Both the position numbers and the translations under genes were made by a program. A DNA stretch of 32,734 bases. Origin: Opitutales bacterium (GTDB lineage: Bacteria > Verrucomicrobiota > Verrucomicrobiia > Opitutales > UBA2987). Where the stretch lies: NCBI GenBank assembly GCA_021772515.1, contig JAJFLU010000048.1, positions 137,224 through 169,957 on the forward strand, in the 5' to 3' direction. Shown here piece by piece: positions 1-9,402 of the stretch. Under the pieces are notes generated by a model, which saw only the letters and a list, made by a program, of their open reading frames with translations, searched no databases and was not told the origin of the DNA. How positions within the stretch are numbered: position 1 is the first letter of the stretch; each line of letters opens with the position of its first letter.

Positions 1-2153
1 ATACCATCCATCTGCCCGGCTGCCGACCTTTGCCCCTTGCGGCTTACCTCAAAGGCCTGGGTGTTTTTCGCCTCGTCTCAGAGCAGCGTGACCCCGAAGC
101 CCGCTGTTTTTGGCAGAATGAGCAATTTGTTCTACAAACCTCTCTGACCAAGGAACAACTGGAGGGCTTCTTCCTCAACGAATACAAGCCCAGTCCCATC
201 ATGGCACCGTGGAATGGAGGCAGCGGCTTTTACCCCAAAGACAATGAAAGGGCGCTTAAAAAAATTGAATCCTCTCAGGCCAAACGTTTTTCCGCCTACC
301 AAACTTGCCTCGCCGAGATCCGCAGCCATCTTCGCCTGATCAACCTTAACGCAAAACCGGAGAAGAAGAAAGACAAGGCGTATTTGCTTGAACAACTTAG
401 AAACATAATGCCGGAAGAGGCTCTTGAATGGCTCGACGCCGTTTTTCTCTTGAGCGAAAGTGGCCCCAAATACCCTCCCCTATTGGGAACCGGAGGAAAT
501 GATGGCCGCTTCGAATTTACCAACAACTTCATGCAACGGCTGATGGAGGTATTTTCCTCTAAAACTGGTCAGCCAACCAACCAGGCTGCATCCTGGCTCA
601 ATGCCGCCCTTTTTGATGAACCTATCGCCGGAATGGAGAAAGTTCCCATCGGCCAATTTGACCCCAATAGCGCTGGCGGGGCCAATGCGGCAACGGGTTT
701 CGATGCGCCGTCTCGGGTTAACCCGTGGGATTTCGTTCTCATGCTCGAGGGCACGCTGCTCTTCGCGGTGGCTTCGGCCAAACGTCTCGAATCGCACTCC
801 CGGGGCCAGCTCGCGTATCCCTTTTGTGTGAGACAGGCGGGCGTTGGCTATGCCTCAGAAACCTTGGCCGACGAACAATCTGCCCGGGCGGAAATTTGGA
901 TGCCGCTTTGGAAACGCCCCGCAGGCCTCGATGAATTACGCGCCGTCCTCAACGAAGGACGGGCACAGGTATCCGGGAAGCCCGCGCGCAGCGGAGTGGA
1001 TTTCGCCCGTGCGGTTACGTCTCTGGGTGTGGATCGCGGCCTCTCGGAGTTTCAACGCTTCGGGTTTCAGGTGCGAAATGGTCTCGCCTACTTCGCCACC
1101 CCTCTCGACCGCCTGCCGGTTCGACAGAGTCGCCATGTCCGACTGCTGGACGAAATCGACCCCTGGCTGGACAAATTCCGCTCCAAAGCCGCGTCCACTA
1201 ACCCCGAGCCACCGGCGGGAATTGCCTCTACTCTGCGACGCCTCGAAAACAGCATCCTCAGACTTTGCCAGGCAGACACCGAAGACCCGGCGCGGGCGCA
1301 AGACGTTCTCTGTGCCCTCGGCTATTGCCAACGCAGATTGAGCCGCAGCGTCCGTTGGACCCGTGATTCCGCATTTCTCAAACCCCTGCAAAATCTCTCC
1401 GAAAAATGGCTGGATTTTGCCGACACCGGGAGCGTGGAGTTTCGCCTCGCCGCCGCCCTGGCCTCGTCAACGCTCGACGGTGGTAAGAGGATGTGGCACT
1501 TCAGGCACTTCCTGGAACCCGTCGAATTCAAGGGCAGTATGGAAAAGCATTGGATCGAGTGGCGGGAAAAAGATCTCCGCGACACCGTCTGGAGCGAGGG
1601 CGATCTTACCGCCACCCTCAATGTAATAATGGGGCGACAACTGCTCCTCGCCCAAAAAGCCGGAGCCAAATTCTATAAAGTGGGGGTGAAAAGACCCGCG
1701 CCCCTGTCAGATGTAATCGCATTTATCGAAGGTAATGTAAACGAGTCGCTCCTGGCCGAATTACTCTGGAGCCTCTCACTTCTCGATTGGCCCAATATTG
1801 AGAAGCCCCGGCGGAATGAACTAAAAGAAGACCGAACACCCACCGCACTTTACTCCCTGCTCAAACTCTGCTTCCCCGGTTCCGAAGTGAAAGATGTCAA
1901 GGTTCCGCTGATTCCCGCCATTCATCACAATGCCTCGCGTGGCAACGCTCTCCAGGGCACCCTCCTGGCTTCCCGCCGACTGCACGCCTCCGGTCTGGCT
2001 CCGGCCATAACGTCACTTTCAGCAAAATCGGAACTATCCAAACGAGTCGCTGCGTCACTTGTATTCCCAATTTCTCCCTGGAGCCGTCAACATATCGAAG
2101 GCCAGATCCTCGCCATCAACGATGAACAAGCGGTAGAGAGTATAAGCCCGTAA
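1..2153 (+). CDS. csx17: Csx17 / Cas8g, type I-G CRISPR Cascade large subunit (5' partial)
   Basis: This is the probable large subunit of the type I-G (old I-U) Cascade complex, which helps recognise target DNA with crRNA. The reading frame is open to the window edge. Codons from base 3 read TIHLPGCRP and run straight into PLAAYLKGLGVFRLV, the conserved family start, so a TTG at base 30 is not the true start and a few N-terminal residues lie outside. The next conserved stretch, APWNGGSGFYPKDN, is also typical of Csx17. About 716 residues are visible, close to full length for the family. It is followed 70 bp later by csb1 and heads a co-directional cas operon. No Cas3 helicase-nuclease is present in the window, so it would be expected upstream. 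Family identity is recognised from sequence; the complex role is established knowledge of type I-G systems. Confidence 0.9.
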   Translation, partial: TIHLPGCRPLPLAAYLKGLGVFRLVSEQRDPEARCFWQNEQFVLQTSLTKEQLEGFFLNEYKPSPIMAPWNGGSGFYPKDNERALKKIESSQAKRFSAYQTCLAEIRSHLRLINLNAKPEKKKDKAYLLEQLRNIMPEEALEWLDAVFLLSESGPKYPPLLGTGGNDGRFEFTNNFMQRLMEVFSSKTGQPTNQAASWLNAALFDEPIAGMEKVPIGQFDPNSAGGANAATGFDAPSRVNPWDFVLMLEGTLLFAVASAKRLESHSRGQLAYPFCVRQAGVGYASETLADEQSARAEIWMPLWKRPAGLDELRAVLNEGRAQVSGKPARSGVDFARAVTSLGVDRGLSEFQRFGFQVRNGLAYFATPLDRLPVRQSRHVRLLDEIDPWLDKFRSKAASTNPEPPAGIASTLRRLENSILRLCQADTEDPARAQDVLCALGYCQRRLSRSVRWTRDSAFLKPLQNLSEKWLDFADTGSVEFRLAAALASSTLDGGKRMWHFRHFLEPVEFKGSMEKHWIEWREKDLRDTVWSEGDLTATLNVIMGRQLLLAQKAGAKFYKVGVKRPAPLSDVIAFIEGNVNESLLAELLWSLSLLDWPNIEKPRRNELKEDRTPTALYSLLKLCFPGSEVKDVKVPLIPAIHHNASRGNALQGTLLASRRLHASGLAPAITSLSAKSELSKRVAASLVFPISPWSRQHIEGQILAINDEQAVESISP

Positions 2154-2220
2154 ATGCTTTGAGTAACAGTTTCGCCGAATGAATTTTTTCACCTCTAAAT
2201 CACCAACTAACGATAGATAA

Positions 2221-3156
<936 letters not shown>

Positions 3157-3178
3157 GGTTCGCCGCCACCCCTATAAC

Positions 3179-4762
3179 ATGACAACTCCAGCGACCTCAA
3201 CACCTACCCCTACCTCGACCAGCCTGGAATTTCGCTTCCCGGCAGGCCGCTACCACGCTACCCCCTGGGGGCATCAAGTGAATGAAGGGGCCGTGGAATG
3301 GCCATCATCTCCCTGGCGTTTGCTCCGCGCTTTTCTGGCCACATGGCATCATAAAGCGAAACACGAAATCCCTCCGGAAGTGATCACCGCCCTTATCGAA
3401 TCCCTCGGCTCAGTGCTACCCGAATTCGAACTTCCAGATGCCACCGCCGGCCATACCCGGCATTATATGCCGGATTACTCAGGTAAAAAACCGCCAAAGG
3501 TGTTTGACACGTTTGCGCATGTCGCCACCGGACAGGCTCTCCACGTTAGCTGGCCCGTGTCTCTTCCACAGGAACAGAAGGAAGCCCTTAACACACTGGC
3601 AGAGCGAATGAACTACTTCGGGCGCGCCGAAAGCCTCGTCCAAATAACTCCGTCAAAAAACGCGTTCACCCCAAATGCATTTCCGATATCAGAGGATTGC
3701 ACCCTTAATTCTGATCAGGAAATCGTTCGCCTTCTGGCACCTTATTCGGCGAGTGAATACCATGCCTGGCGTGACGGGTTTCAGATTTCCTCCACAAAAA
3801 ATAGAAAGAAAGGCTCAGGAAAATCCAGCAAAACGGCGGATATTCCAAAATCGCTTTTTCGGGCATTACAGGTGGATACCAGTGACTGGAAAAACGCAGG
3901 CTGGAATCGCCCACCCGGCTCCCGCTGGATATTCTATGCCCGCCCCCGCCGGGTCTTTGAAACCCAGAGTATCGCCCGTGTGACCGAACGTGCTTCCACG
4001 ACAGCGCCAAAAGTCGCCTGTTTTCGTCTTTCCAGTAATGTCCTGCCGTCGATCCGTGAAGCGATCTCCGTAGCCGATCGCTTCCACCGTTCCCTAATCA
4101 AATACTCGAATGGCGATCCGGTATTCACGGGAAGGTCTCCAGACGGAAGCCCACTCCAAGAACATCATCACGCCCATATTTTTTGTGAGCCTGCGTCATC
4201 AGGCCCTTTCCTCCAGCAAGTCACGGTATTCGCAGTGGACGGATTTATAGGTAAAGCTCGACGAGCGGTTGAAAATCTTCGTCGCGTATGGGGAAGAGGA
4301 GGACACGACATCAAAATAGTCCTCACATACCTCGGTGCGGAGGAGGGGGCAGACAAAGTGTCGACTCTTTTTGGAAACTTTTCCGAATGGCATTCGCTCA
4401 CCCCTTTCATCCCCACTCGCCACCCTAAAACCTATCGAAATGGGCAACCCAAGCTCGACGATAATAATGGTCTCCAAATCGGATCACCCGAACACGACCT
4501 CAGGCGCTTGCTTGCCCTTGGTGATTTACCAAACCCGACTTCGGTCGAACCAATCGACCGCTGCCCACATCCGGGTGCCAATCTCCGATGGCTTCAGTTT
4601 TTACAAAATCGTAAGCACGGAAACGGTCGCCGCGCCACCAATCAAAGCGGTTCCGGCTTCCACCTGACCTTTCCCAAAGGCATACCGGGCCCCCTGGCTT
4701 TCGGTTATGGCTCCCACTTTGGTCTAGGCCTCTTTGCACCGGTTATTGAAAAAGAGCGCTGA
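3179..4762 (+). CDS. csb2: Csb2 (GSU0054 family), Cas5/Cas6-like RAMP protein, type I-G CRISPR
   Basis: This is a 527-residue Csb2/GSU0054-family protein. In type I-G systems it supplies the Cas5-like function and carries a Cas6-like domain that is thought to process the pre-crRNA. The N-terminus has the family signature FRFPAGRYHATPWG, then EGAVEWPSSPWRLLRA near residues 35-52. The C-terminus ends with a glycine-rich RAMP segment, HLTFPKGIPGPLAFGYGSHF, followed by GLGLFAPV. The histidine-rich EHHHAHIFCE stretch near residue 320 is conspicuous and may contribute to RNA cleavage, although I cannot assign catalytic residues. The first 15 residues are a low-complexity Thr/Pro/Ser tail, and a slightly later start is possible. 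The stop (4760-4762) lies 4 bp before the ATG chosen for cas4-cas1, suggesting translational coupling. Confidence 0.9.
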   Translation: MTTPATSTPTPTSTSLEFRFPAGRYHATPWGHQVNEGAVEWPSSPWRLLRAFLATWHHKAKHEIPPEVITALIESLGSVLPEFELPDATAGHTRHYMPDYSGKKPPKVFDTFAHVATGQALHVSWPVSLPQEQKEALNTLAERMNYFGRAESLVQITPSKNAFTPNAFPISEDCTLNSDQEIVRLLAPYSASEYHAWRDGFQISSTKNRKKGSGKSSKTADIPKSLFRALQVDTSDWKNAGWNRPPGSRWIFYARPRRVFETQSIARVTERASTTAPKVACFRLSSNVLPSIREAISVADRFHRSLIKYSNGDPVFTGRSPDGSPLQEHHHAHIFCEPASSGPFLQQVTVFAVDGFIGKARRAVENLRRVWGRGGHDIKIVLTYLGAEEGADKVSTLFGNFSEWHSLTPFIPTRHPKTYRNGQPKLDDNNGLQIGSPEHDLRRLLALGDLPNPTSVEPIDRCPHPGANLRWLQFLQNRKHGNGRRATNQSGSGFHLTFPKGIPGPLAFGYGSHFGLGLFAPVIEKER

Positions 4763-4766
4763 ACAC

Positions 4767-6644
4767 ATGGCACCCGACACCAACACGATCCTCCCGGCCC
4801 GCATGCTCAACGAGTTCGTGTATTGTCCGCGTTTGTTTTACCTCGAATTTGTCGAAGACATCTTCGTGCACAATGCCGACACCCTGAAAGGAGCGGCCCA
4901 GCATAAACGCGTGGATGCCGGAAAAGGCCAACTGCCCACTGCAAAAAAGAAACAGGCACAATCAGACGAAAAAGATATCCGAGACCAAAAACTCGAAACC
5001 CTCCACAGTCGCTCCGTTTCACTCCAATCCGAACGTCTCGGCGTGACGGCGAAGCTCGATCTCGTGGAAATTAAGGATTCGGGTAACGGATATTCACCAC
5101 GAGTGCGCCCCATCGAATACAAAAAGGGCGCACCCAAGGAAGGTGATGAAGGCTTCGAAATATGGGATACCGACCGCATACAGCTAGGCTTGCAAATTCT
5201 CCTCCTGCGCGAAAACAACTACACCTGCGAAGAAGGTGAAATCTACTACCGCGAAACGCGCCAACGCGTCTGCATGGCATTCGACGCAGAACTCGAGACA
5301 TGGATCGAAACAACCATAGCAGCAGCCCGAAAAGCAACACAAGGTGAGCGACCACCCCCATTGGAAGACTCCCCGAAATGTCCGCGCTGCTCCCTCGTTT
5401 CCGTATGCCTCCCCGACGAGACGCGCTTCCTCCAGGAAACCGGTGCCTGGCGTAAAGTCGACCCGATTCAACAGCTAACGCTAGACATGGAGTTTCCATC
5501 CACGAACAACCGTCTCGATCAAGGGCCATTCGTCGAAATCCCCGAAGTCCGCCTCCCAACTCTAAAACCCGGTAAGGACGTTCGCCGCCTCATCGCACCG
5601 GCATCGGACACCCGCGCGCTCTACCTCAATACCCCCGGCCTCTATCTGAGTAAAAAAGCAGAATGCATAATCGCCAAAGACAAAGGCAAACCAGTCGGAG
5701 AATTTCGCATCATGGATCTCCAACACCTCGCGCTATTCGGCCCGGTCAGTGTATCCCCGGCGTTGGTCCACACACTATGCGAACGCGATATCCCAATCAC
5801 CTACTTCTCGATGGGCGGCTGGTTTTACGGCATGACACGCGGCCACGGCCTGACCAATGTCTTCACCCGCATTGAACAATTCAGAAACGCAGCCGACCCC
5901 GAGCTATGCCTCACCCACGCACGAATATTCGCGCACGGTAAAATCCGTAACCAGCGAACCCTCCTCATGCGTAATCACATGGAACCGCCCCGCAAGGCAT
6001 TGAAGTTACTCAAGTATTTGGCCCGCTCAGCCTTGGTCGCCCCCTCGCTGCCCACATTGCTCGGAATCGAAGGCTCAGCAGCCCGTGCATACTTCGAAAA
6101 CTTCAGCGGAATGATCAAATCCGCCCGCGAATCTCCCGACTCCAAAGACGAAAACAACACACAGCAAGAATTCCCCTTTCATTTCGAAAAACGAAACCGC
6201 CGCCCACCCAAAGACCCCGTCAACGCATTACTATCACTGGCCTACAGCCTGCTCGCGCGTGACTGCACCCTGGCCGCATGGTCCGCCGGATTCGACCCCT
6301 ATGTGGGCTTTTACCACCAACCCCGATATGGCCGCCCTGCCCTTGCGCTGGATGTAATGGAAGAATTTCGACCCATAATCGCCGACTCAGTAGCCCTCAC
6401 CCTCATCAATAACCGAATGCTCGGCTCCCACCACTTTACCCACGCCGGAGACTCCGTAAACCTGACACCCAAAGGCCGCAAAATCTTCTTTCTTGCCTAC
6501 GAAAAACGCCTCCAATCCCCCGTTACGCACCCAGTATTCAACTACAAAGTCAGCTACCGACGCGCCCTTGAGCTACAGTTTCGCCTCCTCAGCAAAGTAC
6601 TCACCGGAGAAATCGAACAATACTTTCCCTTCACGACTCGCTAA
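4767..6644 (+). CDS. cas4-cas1: Cas4-Cas1 fusion, spacer acquisition integrase with PAM-processing nuclease
   Basis: This 625-residue fusion joins a Cas4 (RecB-like nuclease with an Fe-S cluster) to Cas1, the integrase that inserts new spacers. In the Cas4 part (about 1-220), Cys20 plus Cys205, Cys208 and Cys214 would bind the 4Fe-4S cluster, and IEYKKG (Glu117, Lys119) is the nuclease motif. The Cas1 part begins near residue 275. It has Glu435 in GIEGSAARAYF, His517 in GFYHQPRYGRPALALD and the acidic pair around Asp529/Glu532 in LDVMEEFRP, matching the Cas1 metal site. I chose the ATG at 4767 because MAPDTNTILPARMLNEFVYCPR matches the family start; a frame-compatible start at 4734 would overlap csb2. 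cas2 follows 21 bp later. Such fusions are known from type I-G loci, where Cas4 selects and trims PAM-containing prespacers. Confidence 0.93.
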   Translation: MAPDTNTILPARMLNEFVYCPRLFYLEFVEDIFVHNADTLKGAAQHKRVDAGKGQLPTAKKKQAQSDEKDIRDQKLETLHSRSVSLQSERLGVTAKLDLVEIKDSGNGYSPRVRPIEYKKGAPKEGDEGFEIWDTDRIQLGLQILLLRENNYTCEEGEIYYRETRQRVCMAFDAELETWIETTIAAARKATQGERPPPLEDSPKCPRCSLVSVCLPDETRFLQETGAWRKVDPIQQLTLDMEFPSTNNRLDQGPFVEIPEVRLPTLKPGKDVRRLIAPASDTRALYLNTPGLYLSKKAECIIAKDKGKPVGEFRIMDLQHLALFGPVSVSPALVHTLCERDIPITYFSMGGWFYGMTRGHGLTNVFTRIEQFRNAADPELCLTHARIFAHGKIRNQRTLLMRNHMEPPRKALKLLKYLARSALVAPSLPTLLGIEGSAARAYFENFSGMIKSARESPDSKDENNTQQEFPFHFEKRNRRPPKDPVNALLSLAYSLLARDCTLAAWSAGFDPYVGFYHQPRYGRPALALDVMEEFRPIIADSVALTLINNRMLGSHHFTHAGDSVNLTPKGRKIFFLAYEKRLQSPVTHPVFNYKVSYRRALELQFRLLSKVLTGEIEQYFPFTTR

Positions 6645-6665
6645 CTCCATTGCTGCCCCCACCCA

Positions 6666-6956
6666 ATGCGCAACAACTACTTCGTAACCTACGACATATG
6701 CGACCCAAAACGATTGAGGAAAGTCTTCAAACTATGCAAAGGCTACGGGATGCACCTACAGCTCTCCGTCTTTGAATGCGATCTCAACTCCCAGGAAAAA
6801 CTGGAATTTGAAGAACGCCTCAAAAACGTCATCCACGCAACTGAGGACCAAGTGCTATTTATCGACCTCGGCCCCTGCCACGCCCGCGGAGAACGCACCG
6901 TATCGTCTCTCGGCCTGAAATACTCCAAGGCTGACATTCCATGTTTTGTCGTGTAG
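6666..6956 (+). CDS. cas2: Cas2, CRISPR adaptation protein
   Basis: This 96-residue protein is of usual Cas2 length, with the ferredoxin-like start NYFVTYDICDPKRLRKV. Asp10 sits at the end of strand 1, where Cas2 proteins carry their conserved aspartate. The middle segment LQLSVFECDLNSQEKLEF and the later VLFIDLGPC are also typical. Cas2 dimers bridge two Cas1 dimers in the integration complex, so this protein should pair with the Cas1 half of the preceding fusion. It is the last cas gene of the operon, and the array begins about 220 bp downstream in the same direction. The C-terminus DIPCFVV stops cleanly, with no sign of a fused DEDDh exonuclease domain. Confidence 0.95.
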   Translation: MRNNYFVTYDICDPKRLRKVFKLCKGYGMHLQLSVFECDLNSQEKLEFEERLKNVIHATEDQVLFIDLGPCHARGERTVSSLGLKYSKADIPCFVV

Positions 6957-7177
6957 CATTTTTTTGCATACACAAAGTTCTTTGACAGGCGAACAAAAAG
7001 CACGAGCGGCTAGGTGCCGTGCAAAACGCAGGAAGCCCTCGCGCTCCTTCGCTACCAAAGACTTGGGGAAATAAATCCAAAAACTACGTGACATGATCTG
7101 GTAAAATGAACAAAATACATCAATCCCTCGCAAACCACCGCGCAATTCTTTGGCACAACAGCCCTTACAAGAGCGGG
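6957..7177 (+). promoter_or_regulatory. Probable CRISPR leader between cas2 and the array
   Basis: This gene-free stretch lies between the cas2 stop and the first repeat. By position, and because the degenerate repeat is at the far end of the array, it should hold the leader that drives array transcription and marks where new spacers enter. The 60 bases before the first repeat are not strongly A/T-rich. It contains TTCGCTACC (around 7048), which reappears inside spacer 1. I see no convincing -35/-10 pair, so the promoter itself is not assigned. The leader role is an inference from layout. Confidence 0.5.
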
Positions 7178-7428
7178 CCATCCGCGCCCAAAACAGCGCG
7201 GCCCCATTGAAGCCTCTTCGCTACCGAAGGGAGAAGATTCATATTTCGACCATCCGCGCCCAAAACAGCGCGGCCCCATTGAAGCACACAGAATGATGCT
7301 GTTGAAAGGAAAGATAAACTCCATCCGCGCCCAAAACAGCGCGGCCCCATTGAAGCGGCTAAAAACCTCACTGTCTCGGCAAAAACCGGGCTCCATCCGC
7401 GCCCAAAACAGCGCGGCCCCATTGGAGC
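7178..7428 (+). CRISPR. Type I-G CRISPR array, 4 repeats and 3 spacers
   Basis: Four 36-bp repeats occur at 7178-7213, 7250-7285, 7321-7356 and 7393-7428. Each begins CCATCCGCGCCCAAAAC and ends GGCCCCATTGAAGC, except the last, which reads ATTGGAGC (one A-to-G change). Spacers are 36, 35 and 36 bp (7214-7249, 7286-7320, 7357-7392). Inside the repeat, CCGCGC and GCGCGG can pair into a 6-bp stem around an 8-nt loop, a good substrate for a Cas6-type enzyme such as Csb2. The 3'-terminal GAAGC and the degenerate last repeat both indicate transcription on the plus strand, away from cas2. With three spacers the array is unusually small for such an intact adaptation module. I cannot identify the protospacers without a search. 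Confidence 0.97.
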
Positions 7429-8271
7429 GATTGAGTCCTCGAACTGCATCGAGATCAATAGCACGTATCCGCTCACTCGAAAGCGCCTCCTTCTTGCTTA
7501 ATTCAACAGGTCGGCCATAGAGTTTTTTACCGGACTCTGAATTACTCTTACTACCCGATATTTGAAATTTGAAATAATGCCGACGACGTTGGCGACCCGA
7601 TTTACCCTTGCTCGGATAAAAATGCCCTTTGACGATCCAGTGCCCCCTTTTTCATTCAACCCTAACCGCCAATGATCCCATTGCTTCGCCATAATTTAAA
7701 AATCTGCGACGGAGTCAACGTTAGAGTGAAAAATGACATCAAATATATTTTGTAACTCTTTGATTATCAATATGGTGCCCCCACCGGGACTCGAACCCAG
7801 ATTGACGGTTTAGGAAACCGGTCAAAAGTGTTTCATAAGTTGCTTATATTGAGTAAGTTCTGTAATATCAAACCTTTACAAAATTAACTGAATAGGCATA
7901 CACTGTCTGTTTTCGATATTGTCCGACAAATTTCTGCGACAAATCTGCGACAGCTAATTCCGTTAGTAAATACAGTTTTATAACTGAAACCCTAACAAAT
8001 GGAAAAAAACGATAGCACGAAATAGGAACCATAATCCCCCATTAAAACTTTTGCGCTCCTTTTGCAAACCGCTACTCCTGTAATTGAAAATGTACCAATT
8101 TGAGGACGAGTGTATTATTTCTAGATCGTACCGTCAAACCAGAGAATTCCGAAGAAACCGGTGAAGAAATACCCAACACACCGCAGAGATTGGTGGCTGG
8201 AGGGTTTCTTGAGCCACTCACTCGTTCTGGGAATTAGTATTCCCACCTCCTATCTGGATCAATTTGAGGTT
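7429..8271. other. Gene-free boundary region between the CRISPR array and the metabolic block
   Basis: I find no supportable gene in these 843 bases. A 64-codon minus-strand frame at 7498-7692 has no recognisable family features. The stretch holds a tRNA-Arg 3' half at 7773-7820, short direct repeats of TCTGCGAC (7703, 7933, 7944), and a small inverted repeat GGGAAT-TAGT-ATTCCC at 8229-8244, just downstream of the regulator gene. The base composition is visibly more A/T-rich than the cas genes to the left. No integrase frame is present, although the tRNA remnant makes one expected somewhere in the element. Confidence 0.6.
7773..7820 (-). other. 3' half of tRNA-Arg(CCU), probable integration attachment site
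   Basis: Read on the minus strand, this begins CGGTTTCCTAAACCG, an anticodon stem-loop whose 7-nt loop TTCCTAA carries anticodon CCU. It continues with a 4-nt variable loop, a complete T arm (CTGGG, TTCGAGT, CCCGG) and the acceptor 3' strand ending GGGGGCACCA with CCA encoded. The D arm and the 5' acceptor strand (GCCCCCA expected) are absent: the sequence further 5' is unrelated. Identity starts inside the anticodon arm, a standard crossover point for tyrosine integrases. It is therefore a displaced tRNA 3' end rather than a working gene. Because the lost 5' half points to higher coordinates, the inserted DNA should lie to the right. Confidence 0.8.
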
Positions 8272-9372
8272 TCATTCTTTGGCAGCCCCAATGGTTGCAC
8301 CTGGCACAAACTCCGGTATAATCCTTAAATGCGAATTGTGGATCGGTTCACCATTAATAACCCTTAATGCCATCTTCAAAAGTCCATGTGCCTGGTTATA
8401 GGGATGTGTGTCATAGGTCGTCGGATGTGGAATTAAAAATGAAAGAAAACTGTCAAAATGAGTTGTGATAATTGAAATATCGCGTGGAACTTCCCTGTTA
8501 TACTGATGCAGGAGGCTGATTATTGTTAAATGAAACAATGTATTCGTAACAATGTATGCGGTTGGCGGGTTAATTTTCTTGAGATCTCTTTCAATGATCC
8601 GCCGGATGCCATTTGGTTCAAGCTCCGAATACAGGACTACGGGCTTCAATTCAGTATTACTGCTATGGATTATAGCTTCACTAAAACCTGCTTCAGCATC
8701 CACCATTCCTCCGGTTCCAGCCTTTTCGAGTATAATTGATATTCGCTTATGACCAAGGCTAATCAATTTTCCTGTTGCGTGTCTACAAATCGCTCTAAAG
8801 TCCAAATCCACAGATGGTAGATTTACGCCAGGGTGTGGTGTCCCTGTAACAATGCAAGGTATGGAGTTTTTCAGAAACCATTTCTGAATATTTTTACTGG
8901 AAAGTGCGAGGATCCAACAATCAGCGCTGTCAGATCGAATTAATTTATCGAGGGCCTTTTCAGGATTCTTCTGATAAAACACCTTGCCTGTATGGAGTTT
9001 CAGATTTATTTTTGTGTCCCTGAGCATAAAACGAAGCTCTCCTATCAACAACGTAATGTAAGGTCGTAACCTGTCCAACGGTTCAGGTGATATTAGTCCG
9101 ATCGTACGCTTGTGGGTTCGTTTTATTTTACCCACTCTTTTCGAGGTAACCTGGGTACCTTGACCCCTATTGGATATTAAAAGCCCCTCGTTCTTAAGTT
9201 GGTCCATTGCAGATCGTAGAGTGTTTCGACCCACCTGTAGTACTTTACACAATTCACGCTCCGCCGGTAACCACTTCCCCCAAGTATTTTTCTTAATCTC
9301 AGCGCGGAGAATCAAGGTGGTTTGATAAACTAAAGAATTTCGCTTGGGGATTTCGACCATAGATTTAGGCAA
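8272..9372 (-). CDS. GntR-type HTH transcriptional regulator with LacI-like ligand-binding domain
   Basis: This 366-residue protein has a winged helix-turn-helix of the GntR family (about residues 12-75, with LPAERELCKVLQVGRNTLR as the DNA-reading part, and the wing ISNRGQGTQV). A hinge follows, and then a LacI/periplasmic-binding-protein-like sensor (about 88-360, with LISLGHKRISIILE and the later AYIVTN). Such hybrids normally repress or activate sugar or small-molecule uptake operons when a ligand binds the sensor. A start at Met5 is also possible. The gene is last in the minus-strand block and is separated by 224 bp from the enzyme operon upstream. A motif at 9403-9425, just in front of its start, resembles sites before the TonB receptor and the seven-gene operon, so autoregulation and control of the whole block are likely. 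The ligand is unknown. Confidence 0.88.
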   Translation of the reverse strand: MPKSMVEIPKRNSLVYQTTLILRAEIKKNTWGKWLPAERELCKVLQVGRNTLRSAMDQLKNEGLLISNRGQGTQVTSKRVGKIKRTHKRTIGLISPEPLDRLRPYITLLIGELRFMLRDTKINLKLHTGKVFYQKNPEKALDKLIRSDSADCWILALSSKNIQKWFLKNSIPCIVTGTPHPGVNLPSVDLDFRAICRHATGKLISLGHKRISIILEKAGTGGMVDAEAGFSEAIIHSSNTELKPVVLYSELEPNGIRRIIERDLKKINPPTAYIVTNTLFHLTIISLLHQYNREVPRDISIITTHFDSFLSFLIPHPTTYDTHPYNQAHGLLKMALRVINGEPIHNSHLRIIPEFVPGATIGAAKE

Positions 9373-9402
9373 TGGTTCACAGCAAAGGCTGCATTGGTTG
9401 AG

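Noticed and set aside
30..2153. TTG at base 30 as the start of csx17
   Set aside because: The frame is open to the window edge, and upstream codons TIHLPGCRP belong to the conserved N-terminus, so the gene is partial.
4734..4766. Earlier start for the Cas4-Cas1 fusion inside csb2
   Set aside because: It would add 11 residues with no family support; the ATG at 4767 gives the conserved Cas4 beginning.
7165..7476. Minus-strand frames across the array with repeated MGPRCFGRGW peptides
   Set aside because: The peptide repetition is just the 36-bp CRISPR repeat read in the wrong strand; it is not a repeat protein.
7498..7692. A 64-residue minus-strand frame beginning MAKQWDHWRLGLNEKGG
   Set aside because: There is no recognisable domain, no clear ribosome binding site, and it lies in a boundary region full of short repeats. 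It could be a relic of an integrase or chance.
7773..7820. A complete tRNA gene
   Set aside because: The D arm and 5' acceptor strand are missing: no GCCCCCA complement is found within the expected distance.
8229..8244. GGGAAT-TAGT-ATTCCC hairpin as terminator of the regulator gene
   Set aside because: The stem is only 6 bp, with no T-run on the minus strand; it is too weak to call.
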